Notes: generated by a model from the sequence alone, not told the origin. A stretch of 64,000 bases of DNA from Raphanus sativus (GCF_000801105.2 NW_026615331.1:80809-144808); one strand, 5' to 3'; positions 39,213 through 52,245 are shown, numbered from the stretch's first letter. Translations and numbers: made by a program.

Positions 39213-39985
39213 TCACTTCTGTTGGTGCAGCTTCCGTAAATGCATCCACCTAGTCTCCTCCACTGCTTCACAATGAGATTCGTAATAAACAGGCGTCCAA
39301 TGTGGGCAAGGCGCAGCAACATCACACACATAACAGTAGCACTACACACACAACATTAAAAAAAAAAAAAAATCATCAAACTCTTGAAGATCGCTCTGGG
39401 TTAGATGCCACAGAAGAAAAAAAAAACCATGTTTCCAAACATCAAACATAACACATATCTGTCTCACCTTATCACAATGAAGTTGGTGATTAGTTGATCC
39501 AAAAGGATACTTCAAGCAGAGATGCCTTGGATGTGGGAAGTCCCTACAAGCCACCTGAAAGCACCAGATTCCATCACAAAAAAAACCCTTAAATTCAGTA
39601 ATCAATGCGAAAAAAAGCCCTAAACTTCACAGAAAATCAGAAACACCCCCATGAGTTTTTTTACAATCATTCAAACCTGTCCTTTCTCATGGACAATCGC
39701 CACATCGTCGTCACTTTCTGGGTTATCAGAGGAGGAGAGCTTCTCTGAGTCAAACGCATCGTTGGGATCGAAATCGAGGATAAAGCAATCCTCTTTCTCC
39801 TCGAAAATCTTCATGTCTTGTCTTTGTTTAAGACAAAAGATGCCTGTGAGAGGTGTCTCGTCTTCCTCCACCTCCTCAGCGAGCTTCCTTCTCTTGGTGT
39901 TCGTCGCGGTCGTCTTCTTCGTCGTCTTCTTCTTCGCCGTCTCGGGTGTAGTCTCCACGATTTTGGATCGCTTCGTCCTCACCAT
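39213..39985 (-). CDS. Small Cys-rich protein related to RPM1-interacting protein 13
   Basis: Three exons (39985-39677, 39554-39468, 39341-39213) encode 174 residues. I chose the MVRTKRSK start because the upstream in-frame Met extends into likely 5' UTR. The N-terminus is Lys/Thr-rich with nuclear-signal-like stretches (KKKTTKKTT, TKRRK). An acidic Ser/Asp patch follows, then a C-terminal module ACRDFPHPRHLC...HCDKCYCYVCDVAAPCPHW that has the Cys/His pattern of a metal-binding fold. I associate that module with proteins annotated as RIN13-like; this is from memory and moderate. It may correspond to At4g27660. Probably nuclear; molecular role not determined. Confidence 0.75.
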
Positions 39986-40377
39986 CTTCCCCCTTCTTTG
40001 GATTGTAAAGTGTCGATCTTTGTGATTTTGAGAGAGTGCAAAGTGACCGTTGCGCCTCCACTGCAATTTTGAGATTTGAGGAGCAGTGATGGTGATTTGG
40101 TTTCGTCTCTGAGGTTCAGTTTAAATATTAAAATTGTTTTGAATCGATCAAGCGGATTGCAATTGTTATGGGCTTTTGGTCCGTTAAGTGAATATGGGCT
40201 TTGTAGAACACAATAGATCGTGTGGCTGATATGTTTCATAGACAACTCACCAACACATCTGTAACCTTACATCTGTAAATGGTAAACTTAAAATGCATGT
40301 ACTAGAACAATGGATAGATTTATTTCCATTTATATTTTTTTTGTGAAAACTGAAATGGAATTTTTTGATTTGAATAC

Positions 40378-40720
40378 AACTGGACTATCAATATTTGGAA
40401 TGAAATAATATGGAATAACCTATTCGGTCAATTCCAAAAAGATCTTTTACCAATTATATTGACTGGAATAAGATAAATGAAATGTAATAAAAATAGAATA
40501 AATTCATTCTATTTACTTTTAGTTAAATTGTACTGAATGTTTAATTTTGACTGTAATTGGATTATTAATATTTGGAATGAAATGATATGAAATGACACAT
40601 CCCATTAGTTCTAAAAGATTTTTTACCAATTATTTATCTTGAATGAAATGGAATATAATAGTCATTGCATCAATTATAGAAATAAATAACCAAAAAAGCT
40701 TTGACCAGAAGAAAAACAAA
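40378..40720. repeat. Two diverged direct copies of an AT-rich unit
   Basis: Two segments of about 170 bp, starting near 40378 and 40551, share blocks such as TCAATATTTGGAATGAAAT and TTTTACCAATTAT. They look like a diverged tandem duplication within a larger AT-rich repeat rich in GGAAT motifs. No coding capacity. Confidence 0.55.
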
Positions 40721-41048
40721 ACAAAATACAAATGAAATCATTCTATAACAAATTTGATAATGGATGAATGGAATAAATTTATTTATTTTCTTATCTATTC
40801 CATTCATGCTATCCCATATGTTTTTATTCTATCGATTCCTAAACATATTACCAAGTTTCAAACTTGTAAACTTTTTTTTTGTATGGAATTGATGGGATTA
40901 TCATTTTGTTCCACATCGTTCTATTTTAAAAATGAGTGACCCAGTTATATAGTTTTTAATTTGTTAATTGTAACCTTTTTAAGTTATAGAATTACCCTAG
41001 AATTAATCATTATGATAATATATTACAACGAAACTGAACCGTATTTGA

Positions 41049-41344
41049 GAGCATTTCCAATGAGGTTCTAACCAAAAATTTCTAAAAGATACGTATATGT
41101 GTGTATGTGTATACAAATATTATTATTTACTTGTGAATATCTAAAAGTAATGGGAAACCAAATTAAAAATATCTTTGTTAGATACTTATGTATATCTAAA
41201 AGTTACGAAAAATCCAACCAAAATTATCTTTTTTTTAAAATACTTTCGACTAGATTTCTCGTAACTTTAAATGCTTATTCTATATATATATATATATATG
41301 TATTTTTAGAAAATTTTGGTTAAAATCTTCTATCAAGGGTGCTC
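41049..41344. mobile_element. MITE with GAGCAT-type ends
   Basis: Begins GAGCATTTCCAATGAGG and ends with GGGTGCTC. Inner inverted similarity (GTTCTAACCAAAAATTTCT against its complement near 41320) is visible. It is flanked by TGA at 41046-41048 and 41345-41347. Contains a (TA)n tract. Confidence 0.6.
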
Positions 41345-42263
41345 TGAAATACTCTTACATCTTTAAGCGATTGGAAACCGATTGTAATTTGTTAAAGTTC
41401 TCTGATTGAGATGTACAACGGGAGGGGACACAGTGGTAGGCGCGATTATGAGCGATTATATTATATAAAGTCCAATTGAATTATTATAAAGGCTTTCATA
41501 TAATAGTAGGTTAATGGAATGCTTTGATCAGCATCTTGTTTTGCCCGTACTGTATTTAAATTGTCATGTTTAACTCAAACTAATACGAAATTGATCTGTC
41601 GATAGTTATTCCACCACAGTTTTTAATGACAGGATAGTAACCAGTCAATGCCAAAAGCCATAGTAGGAGTATGCATTGCATGAAACAAGAGGCTGCTTAG
41701 GGAATTATACATATTATGGTTTAAAAACATTGAATAAAAACTTGAAACTTAACTAAATGCAATAATATACTAGTATTTTATTTTTGCATCAAACATGCAG
41801 TAGTTAAAAACATTGGAAACAATTATTAGATAATTAGCTAACACTACTATTGTTAGCAGCATTTCTAGATGCTTTGTTTGGTACAAGTACGCAAATGCTT
41901 AAACTTTAGAATAGTGACAAGATGCAATACTAGTATATTTTAAACACATTTAATCATTTTTCATCATTTAAAGCCTTATGATAGTATATATGAAATACTT
42001 AGAAACACAATTTTTATGTTAGTCGATTGGTCCGACTCACCAACTTGTGTTGCATGAGCCATGCCGTTTTCTCTCCTCTAACTTGCTTGTTAAATTTCTA
42101 ATACAGTATATATTTGCATTTGTTTTATGTAATGGTATTTAAATATATTTTGAAAACATCAATCGGGTGATTAAAGGAAGTACCAGACTAATAAATCCCG
42201 TCAATTCATATAATTCAATGCCCATGTTGGTGGTATAGGTCGAATATATATGCTACCTTTTAG

Positions 42264-42271
42264 TATAAATA
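42264..42271 (+). promoter_or_regulatory. TATA box of O-methyltransferase gene A
   Basis: TATAAATA located 92 bp before the ATG. Confidence 0.6.
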
Positions 42272-42362
42272 GAGACCCTTTCAACCCTAATTCTCACTCA
42301 TCAGTCATCGCAACATTCTCAAGTCAGAGACCAAAACCGTCAAATCAAAACACAGAGTCATA

Positions 42363-43755
42363 ATGGGATCTTTGGCTGAAACACAGGTTACTCCGGCTAA
42401 AATCTCCGACGAAGAAGCCAACCTCTTTGCTATGCAGCTCGCTGGTGCCACCGTGCTTCCGATGGTTCTGACATCAGCCCTGGAGCTCGACCTTCTCGAG
42501 ATCATATCCAAGAATGTCGCTCTCCCTGGCGGTCAACTGTCTCCCTCGGAGGTAGCTTCTTATCTTCCGACCAAAAACCCTGATGCTCCAGTCATGGTTG
42601 ACCGGATCCTTAGGTTGCTTGCGGCTTACTCCGTCTTAACCTGCTCTGTCCGTAAGCTTCCCGATGGCGGCGTGGAACGTCTGTACGGACTTGGACCGGT
42701 ATGCAAGTACCTTATTAAGAACGAAGACGGAGTTGCACTCGATGCACTCTGTCATTTGAACAGAGACAGGGTCTTCATGGAGAGCTGGTATATATATAAA
42801 ATTATGTCACCTTTCAAAATTCTATAGTAATATCATCATAATAATCAAGAAACATGTTTAAAAATGGCAACATACGCGCGAGTGTAGGTATCATTTGAAA
42901 GATGCAGTTCTTGAAGGTGGGATTCCATTCAACAGGGCATTTGGTATGGGCGCTTTCGAGTACCAAGGGTCTGATCCGAGGTTCAACAAGGTGTTCAACA
43001 GTGGAATGTCCAACCACACGACGATAGTCATGACCAAGATTCTAGAGATATACAAAGGCTTTGAGGGATTATCTTCGTTGGTTGATGTTGGTGGTGGCAT
43101 TGGAGTTACTCTCCGTATGATTGTCTCCAAGCACCCATACATCAAGGGGATCCTCTATGATCTCCCTCATGTCATCGAGGAAGCTATTTCCTATCCTGGT
43201 ATATATATATATATATAATTTTCTTCTTGACGTATATGTTTCCATGGATGTTTCAGTGTCTTAGTTTGAGTTTTGTTGAATGGTTTAGGTATTGAACACA
43301 TTGGCGGAGATATGTTTGTGAATGTCCCTAAAGCAGATGCCATCTTCATGAAGGTTAGTACACTAGTCCTATTATCATTCGTGACAAGAAGTTTTACAAT
43401 AATGCATTTAAAACATTTGTGTGTGGGTTTTAACATCTTTTACATGTAACAGTGGATATGTCATGATCGGAGTGACCAACACTGTTTGAAATTTCTCAAG
43501 AATTGTTATGAAGCACTCCCAGACAACGGGAAAGTGATAGTGGCGGAATCAATGCTTCCGGTGTTGCCAGACTCAAGCCTCATGACTAAAGAAGTTGTCC
43601 ACATGGACTGCCTCATGCTGGCTCACAACCCCGGAGGCAAAGAACGGACTGAGAAGGAGTTTGAAGCATTAGCCAGAGGTTCTGGCTTCCAAGGCTTTCA
43701 AGTTGTCTGCAGAGCCTATGGTACTCACATCTTCGAGTTCCTCAAGAAGATATGA
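42363..43755 (+). CDS. COMT-type O-methyltransferase A (Trp to Arg in catalytic loop)
   Basis: Four exons (42363-42787, 42888-43198, 43289-43353, 43453-43755) encode 367 residues, the usual COMT length. The N-terminal dimerisation domain (from [11 protein letters not shown]) is followed by the SAM motif VDVGGGIG, the catalytic His in WICHD, and Glu residues in VAESM and GGKERTEKE. The family transfers methyl from SAM to hydroxyls of caffeate/5-hydroxyferulate derivatives, flavonols or indoles. The protein resembles Arabidopsis OMT1. The residue two after the catalytic His is Arg (CGG), whereas family members including neighbour B have Trp. Introns match gene B in position and phase, so the two are tandem paralogues. 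I do not recall this pair at this locus in Arabidopsis. Substrate cannot be told. Confidence 0.9.
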
Positions 43756-45092
43756 GCCTAATAAGTACAAATATCCATGGAACATTTTCTTCTCGATTTT
43801 TTGCGTCCAGATATTTTTTCTACATTTCCAGTGTTATCCTGTTCTGCATATATGTTGTTTCTCTGGCTTGTGAGGCCACTATCGTCGTTGTTTACTTGTT
43901 TAAGCTGTTTTTGATGTTGTTGGAAAATGCATTTCTTTGTAATTGTATTTCCGATTTTAATGCATATGAATAAAACCAAGACCAAATAATATGTTAAATC
44001 AAAGCTAAATCATTGATCTAAAAATATATTTCATATAAGAATTTTATGATGATTCATCTTCAGACTTTTCATCTATTCAAATCGTAAAAATATATATTCT
44101 GCATGAGAATCTTAAGAATATATTTTTAATTCTAAAGAAATATGATGTGAGGATTGATATTAATATTCTTTTATATTTTCTATATATTTATTACATTTTG
44201 GTTTTACATTTTAATTTTAAAAATAAATACGAGATTAATATAGAAACTATTTTTTTTCTTGCATAAATTAAAAAATAGAAATCATCTCTATATATAGTAT
44301 AAAAACGATCAAGCTCACGAGTTATTTCATGTTTATTAAAGATCATTAGTATAACTTGTGATCAAATTTAAATTCGATCATTAAATTCATTTATTAAATA
44401 AACCTTGAAATAGAAATCATGGCTGAATTGAGCTAGTTCATGAGTTATAACTCATTTTGACACTCCTATATATATATATAGAGATTTTAAAATGAGTTTA
44501 CGTGGATGTACTACGTTATTTCATTTTGAATATAAAGTTCTGCAATTCAAATTCTACTAAAGGTGTTACGTTAGTGTGTTTCCAACAAAATGAGAGTATC
44601 ATCAGTGACATGTAGTTAGTGCCGGTCTTGCAAGCACCAACTCTTTCAATAGAGTTATGGTATTTGACAATTGACATCGCATCAGTCGATTACGTTCACG
44701 AGTAGAACTCTCTTGTGTGTCACATAACTTTTATATTTTCAAAACTACAGTTTTAGTTTATTAATTATTGCATGATTGACTAAAACGTTTTAGTCTTTTA
44801 GAATCTAAACTGGAAGAAGATTCATTGGCTTTTCGATACGTAGCTTTTGGGAGTGCGTGGGATAGGTGTAACAAATTTTCTTACGTTTTCTTAAGCTTTT
44901 CTCGTTCAGGACTTATATTATTGGAGCTATCCCCAAGTTACATAAGGGCTCACTGGGAGCCACGGAGAAAATAGGGGAAAATTCAACGCGACTTTCTTTA
45001 TGACTAGAATACAATGTCTTATCAAGAGGAATTTTTTTTCTGCTGTACTAAATATTATATTATATCTCCGTCTAACTGTAATTTAATTCAAA
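43756..45092. other. Intergenic spacer between the O-methyltransferase genes
   Basis: AT-rich; no gene recognised. Ends at the Helitron terminus at 45093. Confidence 0.6.
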
Positions 45093-46045
45093 CTAGATTT
45101 TGACCCGCGCTTCGAAAGCGCGGGTATTATTTTTTACTTTTATAAAAAATATTATTTGTTTGTAATTATTGAATGTATTTATCTTAGTAAAACTTTCTTT
45201 ATCATAAATTCGACATATTAGAGTGTCTCTGGTAAACTATGTGTTTTCTGATTTTATTTTATTCCCTCTTCAATCAATATATTTATTTGGCTTGTTGTTA
45301 AAATAAATGATTTTAGAACATAACTGTATAATATTTTTACAGTGATATTTTGTTTAAACAATATGACATATTTCTATATTAATTAAATATTTACATTGTA
45401 ATTTCTATACAAATCAACATATTTGTCTAGTTTGTTGTTAAAAGAATGATTTTGAATTCAAATGTACAATACTTATTTTTTTTTCAGTTCTTATAATTTT
45501 TTTACATAAATTTCTTTCAATATAAGCTATATCAAAAATTAGTCAACTAAAGAATCTATAAACAATTATTTATATAGTAATATAACATATTTATATATTA
45601 ATTCAGTTTACATTTTGACACGCACGCCTGCACGAATTTGTATTTTTGTATATAAATTATTTATTACTGCCATATTTAAAACGAAAGTTTATTGATATAT
45701 TTTTAGGTTGCTACAGACCAACCCGGACCGAAAATGATCTAACTTGAACCTCCTACGACATTTATAATAATCGAATGATATTTATTTAATTTAAAAATCT
45801 AGGAGAAAAATATTGTATATCACAAAAACATATATGATCAATTAGTGACTTCCTAAAATGTAGGAAGTTTAAATGGATTTGCTGATTTTATTTGGATAGA
45901 GATATTTTTTTTAATAAAAATACAATCCAAGTTTCCAAACAATTTTTTTAACTACAATCCAAGTTTCCAAACAAACTTATTCTTTATAAATGCTATCTAA
46001 GTAACCAAACACTCCAATTTTGTACTTGAGTTTTAATAATATAGA
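45093..46045 (-). mobile_element. 953-bp non-autonomous Helitron
   Basis: In minus orientation it starts TCTATATTATTAAAACTC (from 46045) and ends CTAG (45096-45093). It is flanked by A and T, an AT target without duplication. A perfect 10-bp hairpin ACCCGCGCTT/AAGCGCGGGT (45103-45125, 3-nt loop) sits just inside the 3' end. No transposase is encoded. Confidence 0.9.
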
Positions 46046-46816
46046 TAATGTGTTCCGTGTATGTTTATTGTACATTTCTTTAATTTGTTGCCATCTAAAC
46101 TTTATTCTGACTCGTGAGTTCAAGTTCAATCTGACAATCATATCGGCTAACAATATCTGCATCACTAATTAAACTGCATTCGTTCCATGAGTGCACCCGT
46201 CTTAAATTATTTTATTCCTATTCAAAAATTTACTGTCTATTTAAAAATTTAATGGTATAGTAAGTTAAAATTTCATTTATATATTATAAATTTTAAGAAA
46301 CCATATATTATATATTTAGAAGTATGATGAACAAATTAAAAATATGTATCTTAATCTATATATCTATTAAAAATGTATGCCTTAATTAGTTTATATACAG
46401 ATTGAAATTTTGAGATATTACTTGTCATTTTCTTTCCTCTTTCCACCAATGGGAATGCTCTAAATATACATCTTTTTTTTTACTGAGACGCACATGTCTC
46501 TCGGTTACTGGATTCAAACAAACTGGGGGATTAAAGGTTACAGCTTCACAAAAACGTATATCGGGATACAACCGAAATATAACACATTTAAAAATCAGAA
46601 TCAAGGTGGCTATAATTTAAGGGTCTGGAATCAATGTACGGGTTTATGAATTTTAAATTCTACAACTACCGCTCGCACAAACAAGAATTTACACGTATGT
46701 ATACAGTATGCACAATAGTTGAATTCAAACATTTTTGGCGATTGCATTAATATATATTTTGTTGTTTAGAGTTTCCTTTCTTTTAACTTCCTTATATCAA
46801 GACCCACTTTTTTCAG

Positions 46817-46824
46817 TATAAAAG
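46817..46824 (+). promoter_or_regulatory. TATA box of O-methyltransferase gene B
   Basis: TATAAAAG located 94 bp before the ATG, nearly the same spacing as in gene A. Confidence 0.65.
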
Positions 46825-46917
46825 GACTAACAAGTCTAGCCTTCAGTTCTCATATCATAAACATTTGCTTATACATTAGCCTAAATTTTTTTTTTTAAAA
46901 ATACATCTTAGAACATC

Positions 46918-48574
46918 ATGGGATCATTGGCAAAATCTCAGGTGATTCCTCTAACAAAAATTTCCAGCGACGAGGAGGCTAGCCTCTATGCCGTGCAGCT
47001 TGGCAGCGCGTCCGTGCTTCCCATGGTTCTGAAAGTAGCCATAGAGCTCGACTTGCTCGAGATCATGGCCAAGAACGATTGCTTCTTCGGTGCTCAGATG
47101 TCTCCTTCAGAGTTAGCATCCCATCTCCCAACCAAGAACCCTGATGCACACGTCATGCTTGACCGGATCCTCCGGTTGCTTGCCTCACACTCCATACTGA
47201 CTTGCTCTATACGTAAACTACCAGACGGTGGTGTAGAGCGTCTCTACGGACTTGACACTGTCTGCAAATACTTGACTAATAACGATGCCGGTGTCTCCCT
47301 TGCCACTCACTGTCTTTTGAACCAAGACAAGGTCCTGATGGAGAGTTGGTAAGTACAAAACCCTAGTAACACACTAACATCGTAAAAACCATTTCAATTT
47401 AATATAAGTGACTTAAAAATCTAAGTGCAGCAGCAATTAAAAGACAGATTTTTAAGATTAGGAAAACCAATTTTTTCTAGATAAGGAAGTTTTTCTAAAA
47501 CAAAAAATATATATACAGTATTGGGTTTTTGAGGTTGTATAAATACATGTCTAAAAATTATAAATTATAAATTATAAATTTATATAATTAATATACAAAC
47601 CCTAAAACAGATATTTGATGCAATCATGTCTCCTCTCTAAGTATTCTTGCACTCTTTGTATTTAATCTGCGTTTGTTCATAACAGGTATCATTTGAAGGA
47701 TGCAGTCCTTGAAGGAGGGATCCCATTCGATAAGGGATACGGTATGCCAACCTTCGTTTATCACGGGAAAGACCAGCGATTTGCAAATGTGTTTAACAAT
47801 GGAATGTCAAACCACTCCACCATTGTGATGAAGAAGATTCTAGAGGCTTACAAGGGCTTCGAAGGATTATCATCTGTAGTCGATGTTGGCGGTGGAATAG
47901 GAGCCTCTCTTCATATGATTGTTTCCAACTACCCAAACATCAAAGCGACCAATTTTGATCTCCCACATGTTATCGAGAATGCCCCGTCTCTTGCTGGTAC
48001 ATCTTTGTTATAGCCTTCATAACAATTTTCGAAGTAAATTATATGTTTATACGAACGTTCATATAAATAAGGTTTTTGTTTGACGATCAATGCAGGTATT
48101 GAACATGTTAAAGGAGATATGTTTGTTAGTGTTCCCAAAGGAGATGCCATATTCCTTAAGGTTAGCAAATTAAAACGTTATGGATTCCCAGTGATTGTTA
48201 TAAACTCAATCATACTTCCACAAATATTGATCATCTGTGTACTAATATCGAATATAAAAATATATTATTAGTGGGTTTGCCATGACTGGAGCGACGAACA
48301 GTGCTTGAAGTTATTGAAAAACTGCTATGAAGCGCTTCCAGATGATGGAAAGGTGATAGCTGTGGAGTGCTTAGTCCCGGTAGCACCAGACTCGAGCCTC
48401 TTGACTAAACAAGTAGTTCATTTGGACTGTATAATGATGGCTCACACCGCCGGCGGCAGAGAGCGAACAGAAGAGGAGTTTGAGTCTTTGGCAAGAAGAG
48501 TTGGTTTCAAAGGCTTCCAAGTCATTTGCAGCGTTTTTGGCACTTACATCATGGAATTCTACAAGATGACTTGA
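46918..48574 (+). CDS. COMT-type O-methyltransferase B
   Basis: Four exons (46918-47348, 47686-47996, 48096-48160, 48272-48574) encode 369 residues. Exons 2-4 have exactly the same lengths as in gene A, proof of a tandem duplication. The SAM-binding motif is VDVGGGIG, and the catalytic loop reads [11 protein letters not shown] with the usual Trp. Catalytic Glu positions are present in AVECL and GGRERTEEE. The C-terminus YKMT differs from the LKK(I/L) ending of gene A and of OMT1. The product is a soluble cytosolic homodimeric enzyme of phenylpropanoid or related metabolism by family knowledge. Substrate specificity is not predictable from what is visible. Confidence 0.92.
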
Positions 48575-50860
48575 TCACTTCAACTTTATTGTTTCTGTTT
48601 TGATGTTGTCTTTTTCTCTTTTCTTTTTGTGATATCTATGTTAATCGTTGTTTTGTCGTTGTTGTTGTTGAATTTGCTTGGTCTGAAGTGCTGAACCGTA
48701 AAGTTTTTGTTGGTGTTGTACAATATATTACAATAATAAGTCAATACCATGTTGGAATCGAGTTTCACCTTGTTTATCGCATAGCTTTCAAAGAAGCAAA
48801 TGACACTGGCCACAAATCTGAGATTAATGTATGCATTCATCATTAGAATTGTATATCTCTTGTATCTCCCGAAAACCCCCATAATATTTTAGTATTTTAA
48901 CTTATAGAGATGTGTATTTTAAATTTGGGGTTTTGGAGATGATCTATAACATTTGGTGTCAGTTATAGTCATATAATTGTAAAGTTGAACCATACATCAT
49001 GCATGGGTTAAGTTGAACCATGACGTGCATCATTTAGCTTTACTGAAGCTTCGCACGAAATAAATTCAATATTGCGTGTCTAACAACATATCCTCTAACT
49101 ATGCTAGTAAAATCTTCTACATGTATAATAATGCGATTCTAAATTCGATTATATTTTTTTTTTTAACTTAAAATTGGATTACATTAGAGAATTCCTTTAT
49201 CAATTGTTAATATGTGGAATTAATTAAAATAGTAAATTGTATATCTTTTTTCTTTTTTTTTTGAAAATTTCCAATGTTCGAACGGATTACAGTCTTTACG
49301 TCTAGAACTGTTATTCGTCGTCTTACCATCTTATATCACCGCATCAAGACTAAGTATATTGAAAGAATGTCGAAAGATTGAATTCTAATTCCAACATAGC
49401 TATCGAGTTTTCGCCTTCTCCTTACCTTCATTTTCTCACTAATAATAACTAGCATCCTATTTGTCTTTGACTCTTTATTAGTTTCCTGTAAAGAAAATTC
49501 TTTATCTGCATACAGTTCAATTCTGCAGTACATTTACGTACACTGTGGGCTAGAACGCTAACTAAAATACACAACCTATGGAAAGCAATCGGGAATTTAG
49601 ACTACCCAAACTATAGCAACGTTTTACATTTAATAAAGAGCTCGTTTTACCAGTTTATCATATTAATTATTAAAACATGGTGAATGGATTAATTAGTCGA
49701 TGGCTAACATCATTAAGATTAGTCGCGTGTAAAAAATCCGAATCATCTTCTAATTAAAAAGACGTTTGCCTGTTATTAGGATTGAAGTGCTGCTCGTGTG
49801 TGTTTCCGAGAGACTCTTCTCCGCTTAACGGTCACGAAGAACCTAAAAAGTATGAGCAAAACTCATTCAACACCAGACAAAACAGCTTCAGTGTCGCTTT
49901 GACTACAAAGAGATTATTTAATTAATTAGATGGACTGAATTTAATACTTCAAGCTTTGCTGTGATTTTGTGTCAAAAAAAAGAAGCTTTGCTGTATTGGT
50001 TCATGCTGTAACAGATCTCTTGTTTACATGTAAAACAGAATCCAAGTGGTTGGCATTTGACTTCCATTATGGTGTACTGTCTGTGCCATTTTCTAAAGGG
50101 AATGGATAAGAAAAAGCACTCAACGGAAATGGTTCCCATCTGGGTTGGTAAAGGATTCTCAGTCCAACGATTCACAGCTGTGAATTTCACCACCAGAATT
50201 CGAATTTCGATCACTGAGGAGTTAACATTTCGGCATCGCTAGAGATAGAGGACCGATATGTGATAACATGTGACTAGTCCAGATCATTTCTATGGGACCA
50301 GAATACTTCTGTATAATAAAAAAATGATTTCCATCTGACTTCCACATTGCATAGTCTCTTTAGTAGATAAACTAAAATAATATAAAAAAGGTCAAAAAGG
50401 AAAATAGAATGAAAAAAATATAAGAATGTGATCCAGAAAAGTAAAATATCCTTAGGCCATATGTCTCTTTCTAAGTAGTCCAACAACTAAATTTTAAGTT
50501 CATAAATAAATTATTCTTAAATATAAATTTAATAATCATAAAAAAACTCAATTTCAAGAGTTCGATTGATGATGCTCTAATGATTTCTCTAGAAGTAATC
50601 CAGATTACAACTTTGACTTTTATTGTCGTATAAGACCAGAAAAACGCCGTCGTCGTTATTTGATTCTTTTAAGTGGATAATTCTTCTTTTGACCTAATTA
50701 TTTATTGCTTAGAGTCGTTTAGATATCTAAAAATAATTTTTGGAATTTTAATTTAATTTAATTAAGTTTTATCTATATTGTTAAAACAATATCCTACTAA
50801 CCATTTTCCTTTTATTTTTTCAATTATTTACAACACTATATCCGTAACATTTAATTTTAA
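48575..50860. other. Intergenic spacer
   Basis: AT-rich with no gene recognised. The segment 50090-50240 has a short open frame without family resemblance, and I do not call it. Confidence 0.6.
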
Positions 50861-50895
50861 CTAGATTTTAACCCGTACAATCGTGCAGATATTAA
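50861..50895 (-). mobile_element. Helitron 3'-end remnant
   Basis: In minus orientation the sequence reads GGGTTAAAATCTAG followed by T. It matches the terminal pattern of the Helitrons at 24259 and 45093, with an imperfect GC-containing inverted repeat inside. The 5' end was not located. Confidence 0.4.
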
Positions 50896-51791
50896 TTTTT
50901 ACGTTTTATATATACATATATATATATATATATATTTGTTTTACATAAATAGTATATATTTATAAGGTTATTCATATATATAAATGTTTATATAATTATT
51001 TAAAATACAATAATTTTATAATTTTTGTGCTGTAAATTAATTAATTATTTCAAATCATCATACATATATGTTACTTCTTATTATGTATTTAATTTGTCTT
51101 ATGGAAATTTTGATTATTCAACCATAATTTTTTATGCATGAAACAACATATTTGAAAATTATTTTGTATTTAGTATATTATGATCGTGAAATTCGTAGTT
51201 CAAAAACTTTAGATTTCCTTTAGCATTTTTTGTTTATTCATATTATATAATAAACTACTGTATACATATATATATAAATTTAAGGTAAAATTAACTTTTA
51301 TACATGTATTACATAGTTTACTAATATTAAACCATTATGCCAACATATCATATCTTTAGCATAGTTTTATGGTGGGGTTTTAGCCAGAATATAATAATCC
51401 GTCTTTTAACTTTTAATTAAAAATCTAAGAATCGACTCTTAAATATACTAATAATAATCATGTTCTAACAGTCTAGAGCGAACTCCTTTACTCTTAGTAT
51501 TGTTTATATATACTTATATATTTTCTGATTTTGGTTTATATACAAAAAAACTATTATAAAGCGCTGATTTGATCATCTTCTATTTTCTTTGATACTATGA
51601 ATTAGATTATTACCTACTCGATAACTCCCAGATTACTTTGATCTCTCTCTCATATTTCATGGTTTGTTTTTGTTGGTATCATGTATAAACATGATAGAGT
51701 TACAGGTTTATTTCAACGTAACCAATAGAGATGGTTGATATAACATAAGGTCTATTTCAACGAAATCAATAGAAATAGTTGATATAACACA

Positions 51792-52245
51792 AAAATCTAA
51801 CTGGAGTTCGCGGTAGTGGAGAAACTGGATCGAAAAAAAGATTTTTTATTGTAAGATATCTAATGAAACCATCGTTGGAATCTCATTTAAAGAGAAAGAT
51901 ATCAAATATTAGAGTTTCTTTTTGTATATTATATGGATGATCCGATTTGCAAGGACTATGATTGAAAATTGTTTGATCGTCTTTTTCCGAGTAAGAAGTG
52001 AAACATAATCAAATTGAATTCGGAACAGCTATTCAAAATCTTAGTGAAAAACTGGATTTGTTATCTCATATTTGATTTTCGTGGAAAAATATCAATTGAA
52101 ATGGAGGGTTTTTTCAAACAACAAGGAGCTGGGTCAACTATTCACTAAGATTTGTTATCTCATATTTGCTTTTCGTGAAAAAATATCAATTGAAATAGAG
52201 AGTTTTTTCAAACAACAAGGAACTAGGTCAACTATTTTATTTGGT
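51792..52245 (+). pseudogene. Nuclear plastid DNA fragment (NUPT) from ycf2
   Basis: Translation in pieces gives recognisable Ycf2 segments, such as [15 protein letters not shown] and [10 protein letters not shown], interrupted by frame changes and stops. DNA such as TTTTTTCAAACAACAAGGAG is essentially plastid sequence. Differences from what I recall of ycf2 are mostly C-to-T and G-to-A, as expected for methylated nuclear copies. The 3' part carries a 94-bp tandem duplication. Confidence 0.8.
52055..52242. repeat. 94-bp tandem duplication inside the ycf2 fragment
   Basis: Two adjacent copies start at 52055 and 52149 (GATTTGTTATCTCATATTTG). They have diverged independently, so the duplication took place after or near the time of nuclear insertion. 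Confidence 0.9.

Noticed and set aside
39651..40072. Plus-strand frames opposite the RIN13-like gene
   Set aside because: Antisense to the Lys- and Asp-rich first exon; no start context or homology.
50772..50864. Possible Helitron 5' end (TCTATATTGTTAAAAC) followed by CTAG
   Set aside because: No hairpin precedes that CTAG in plus orientation, so it does not pair with the terminus at 50861 as one element.
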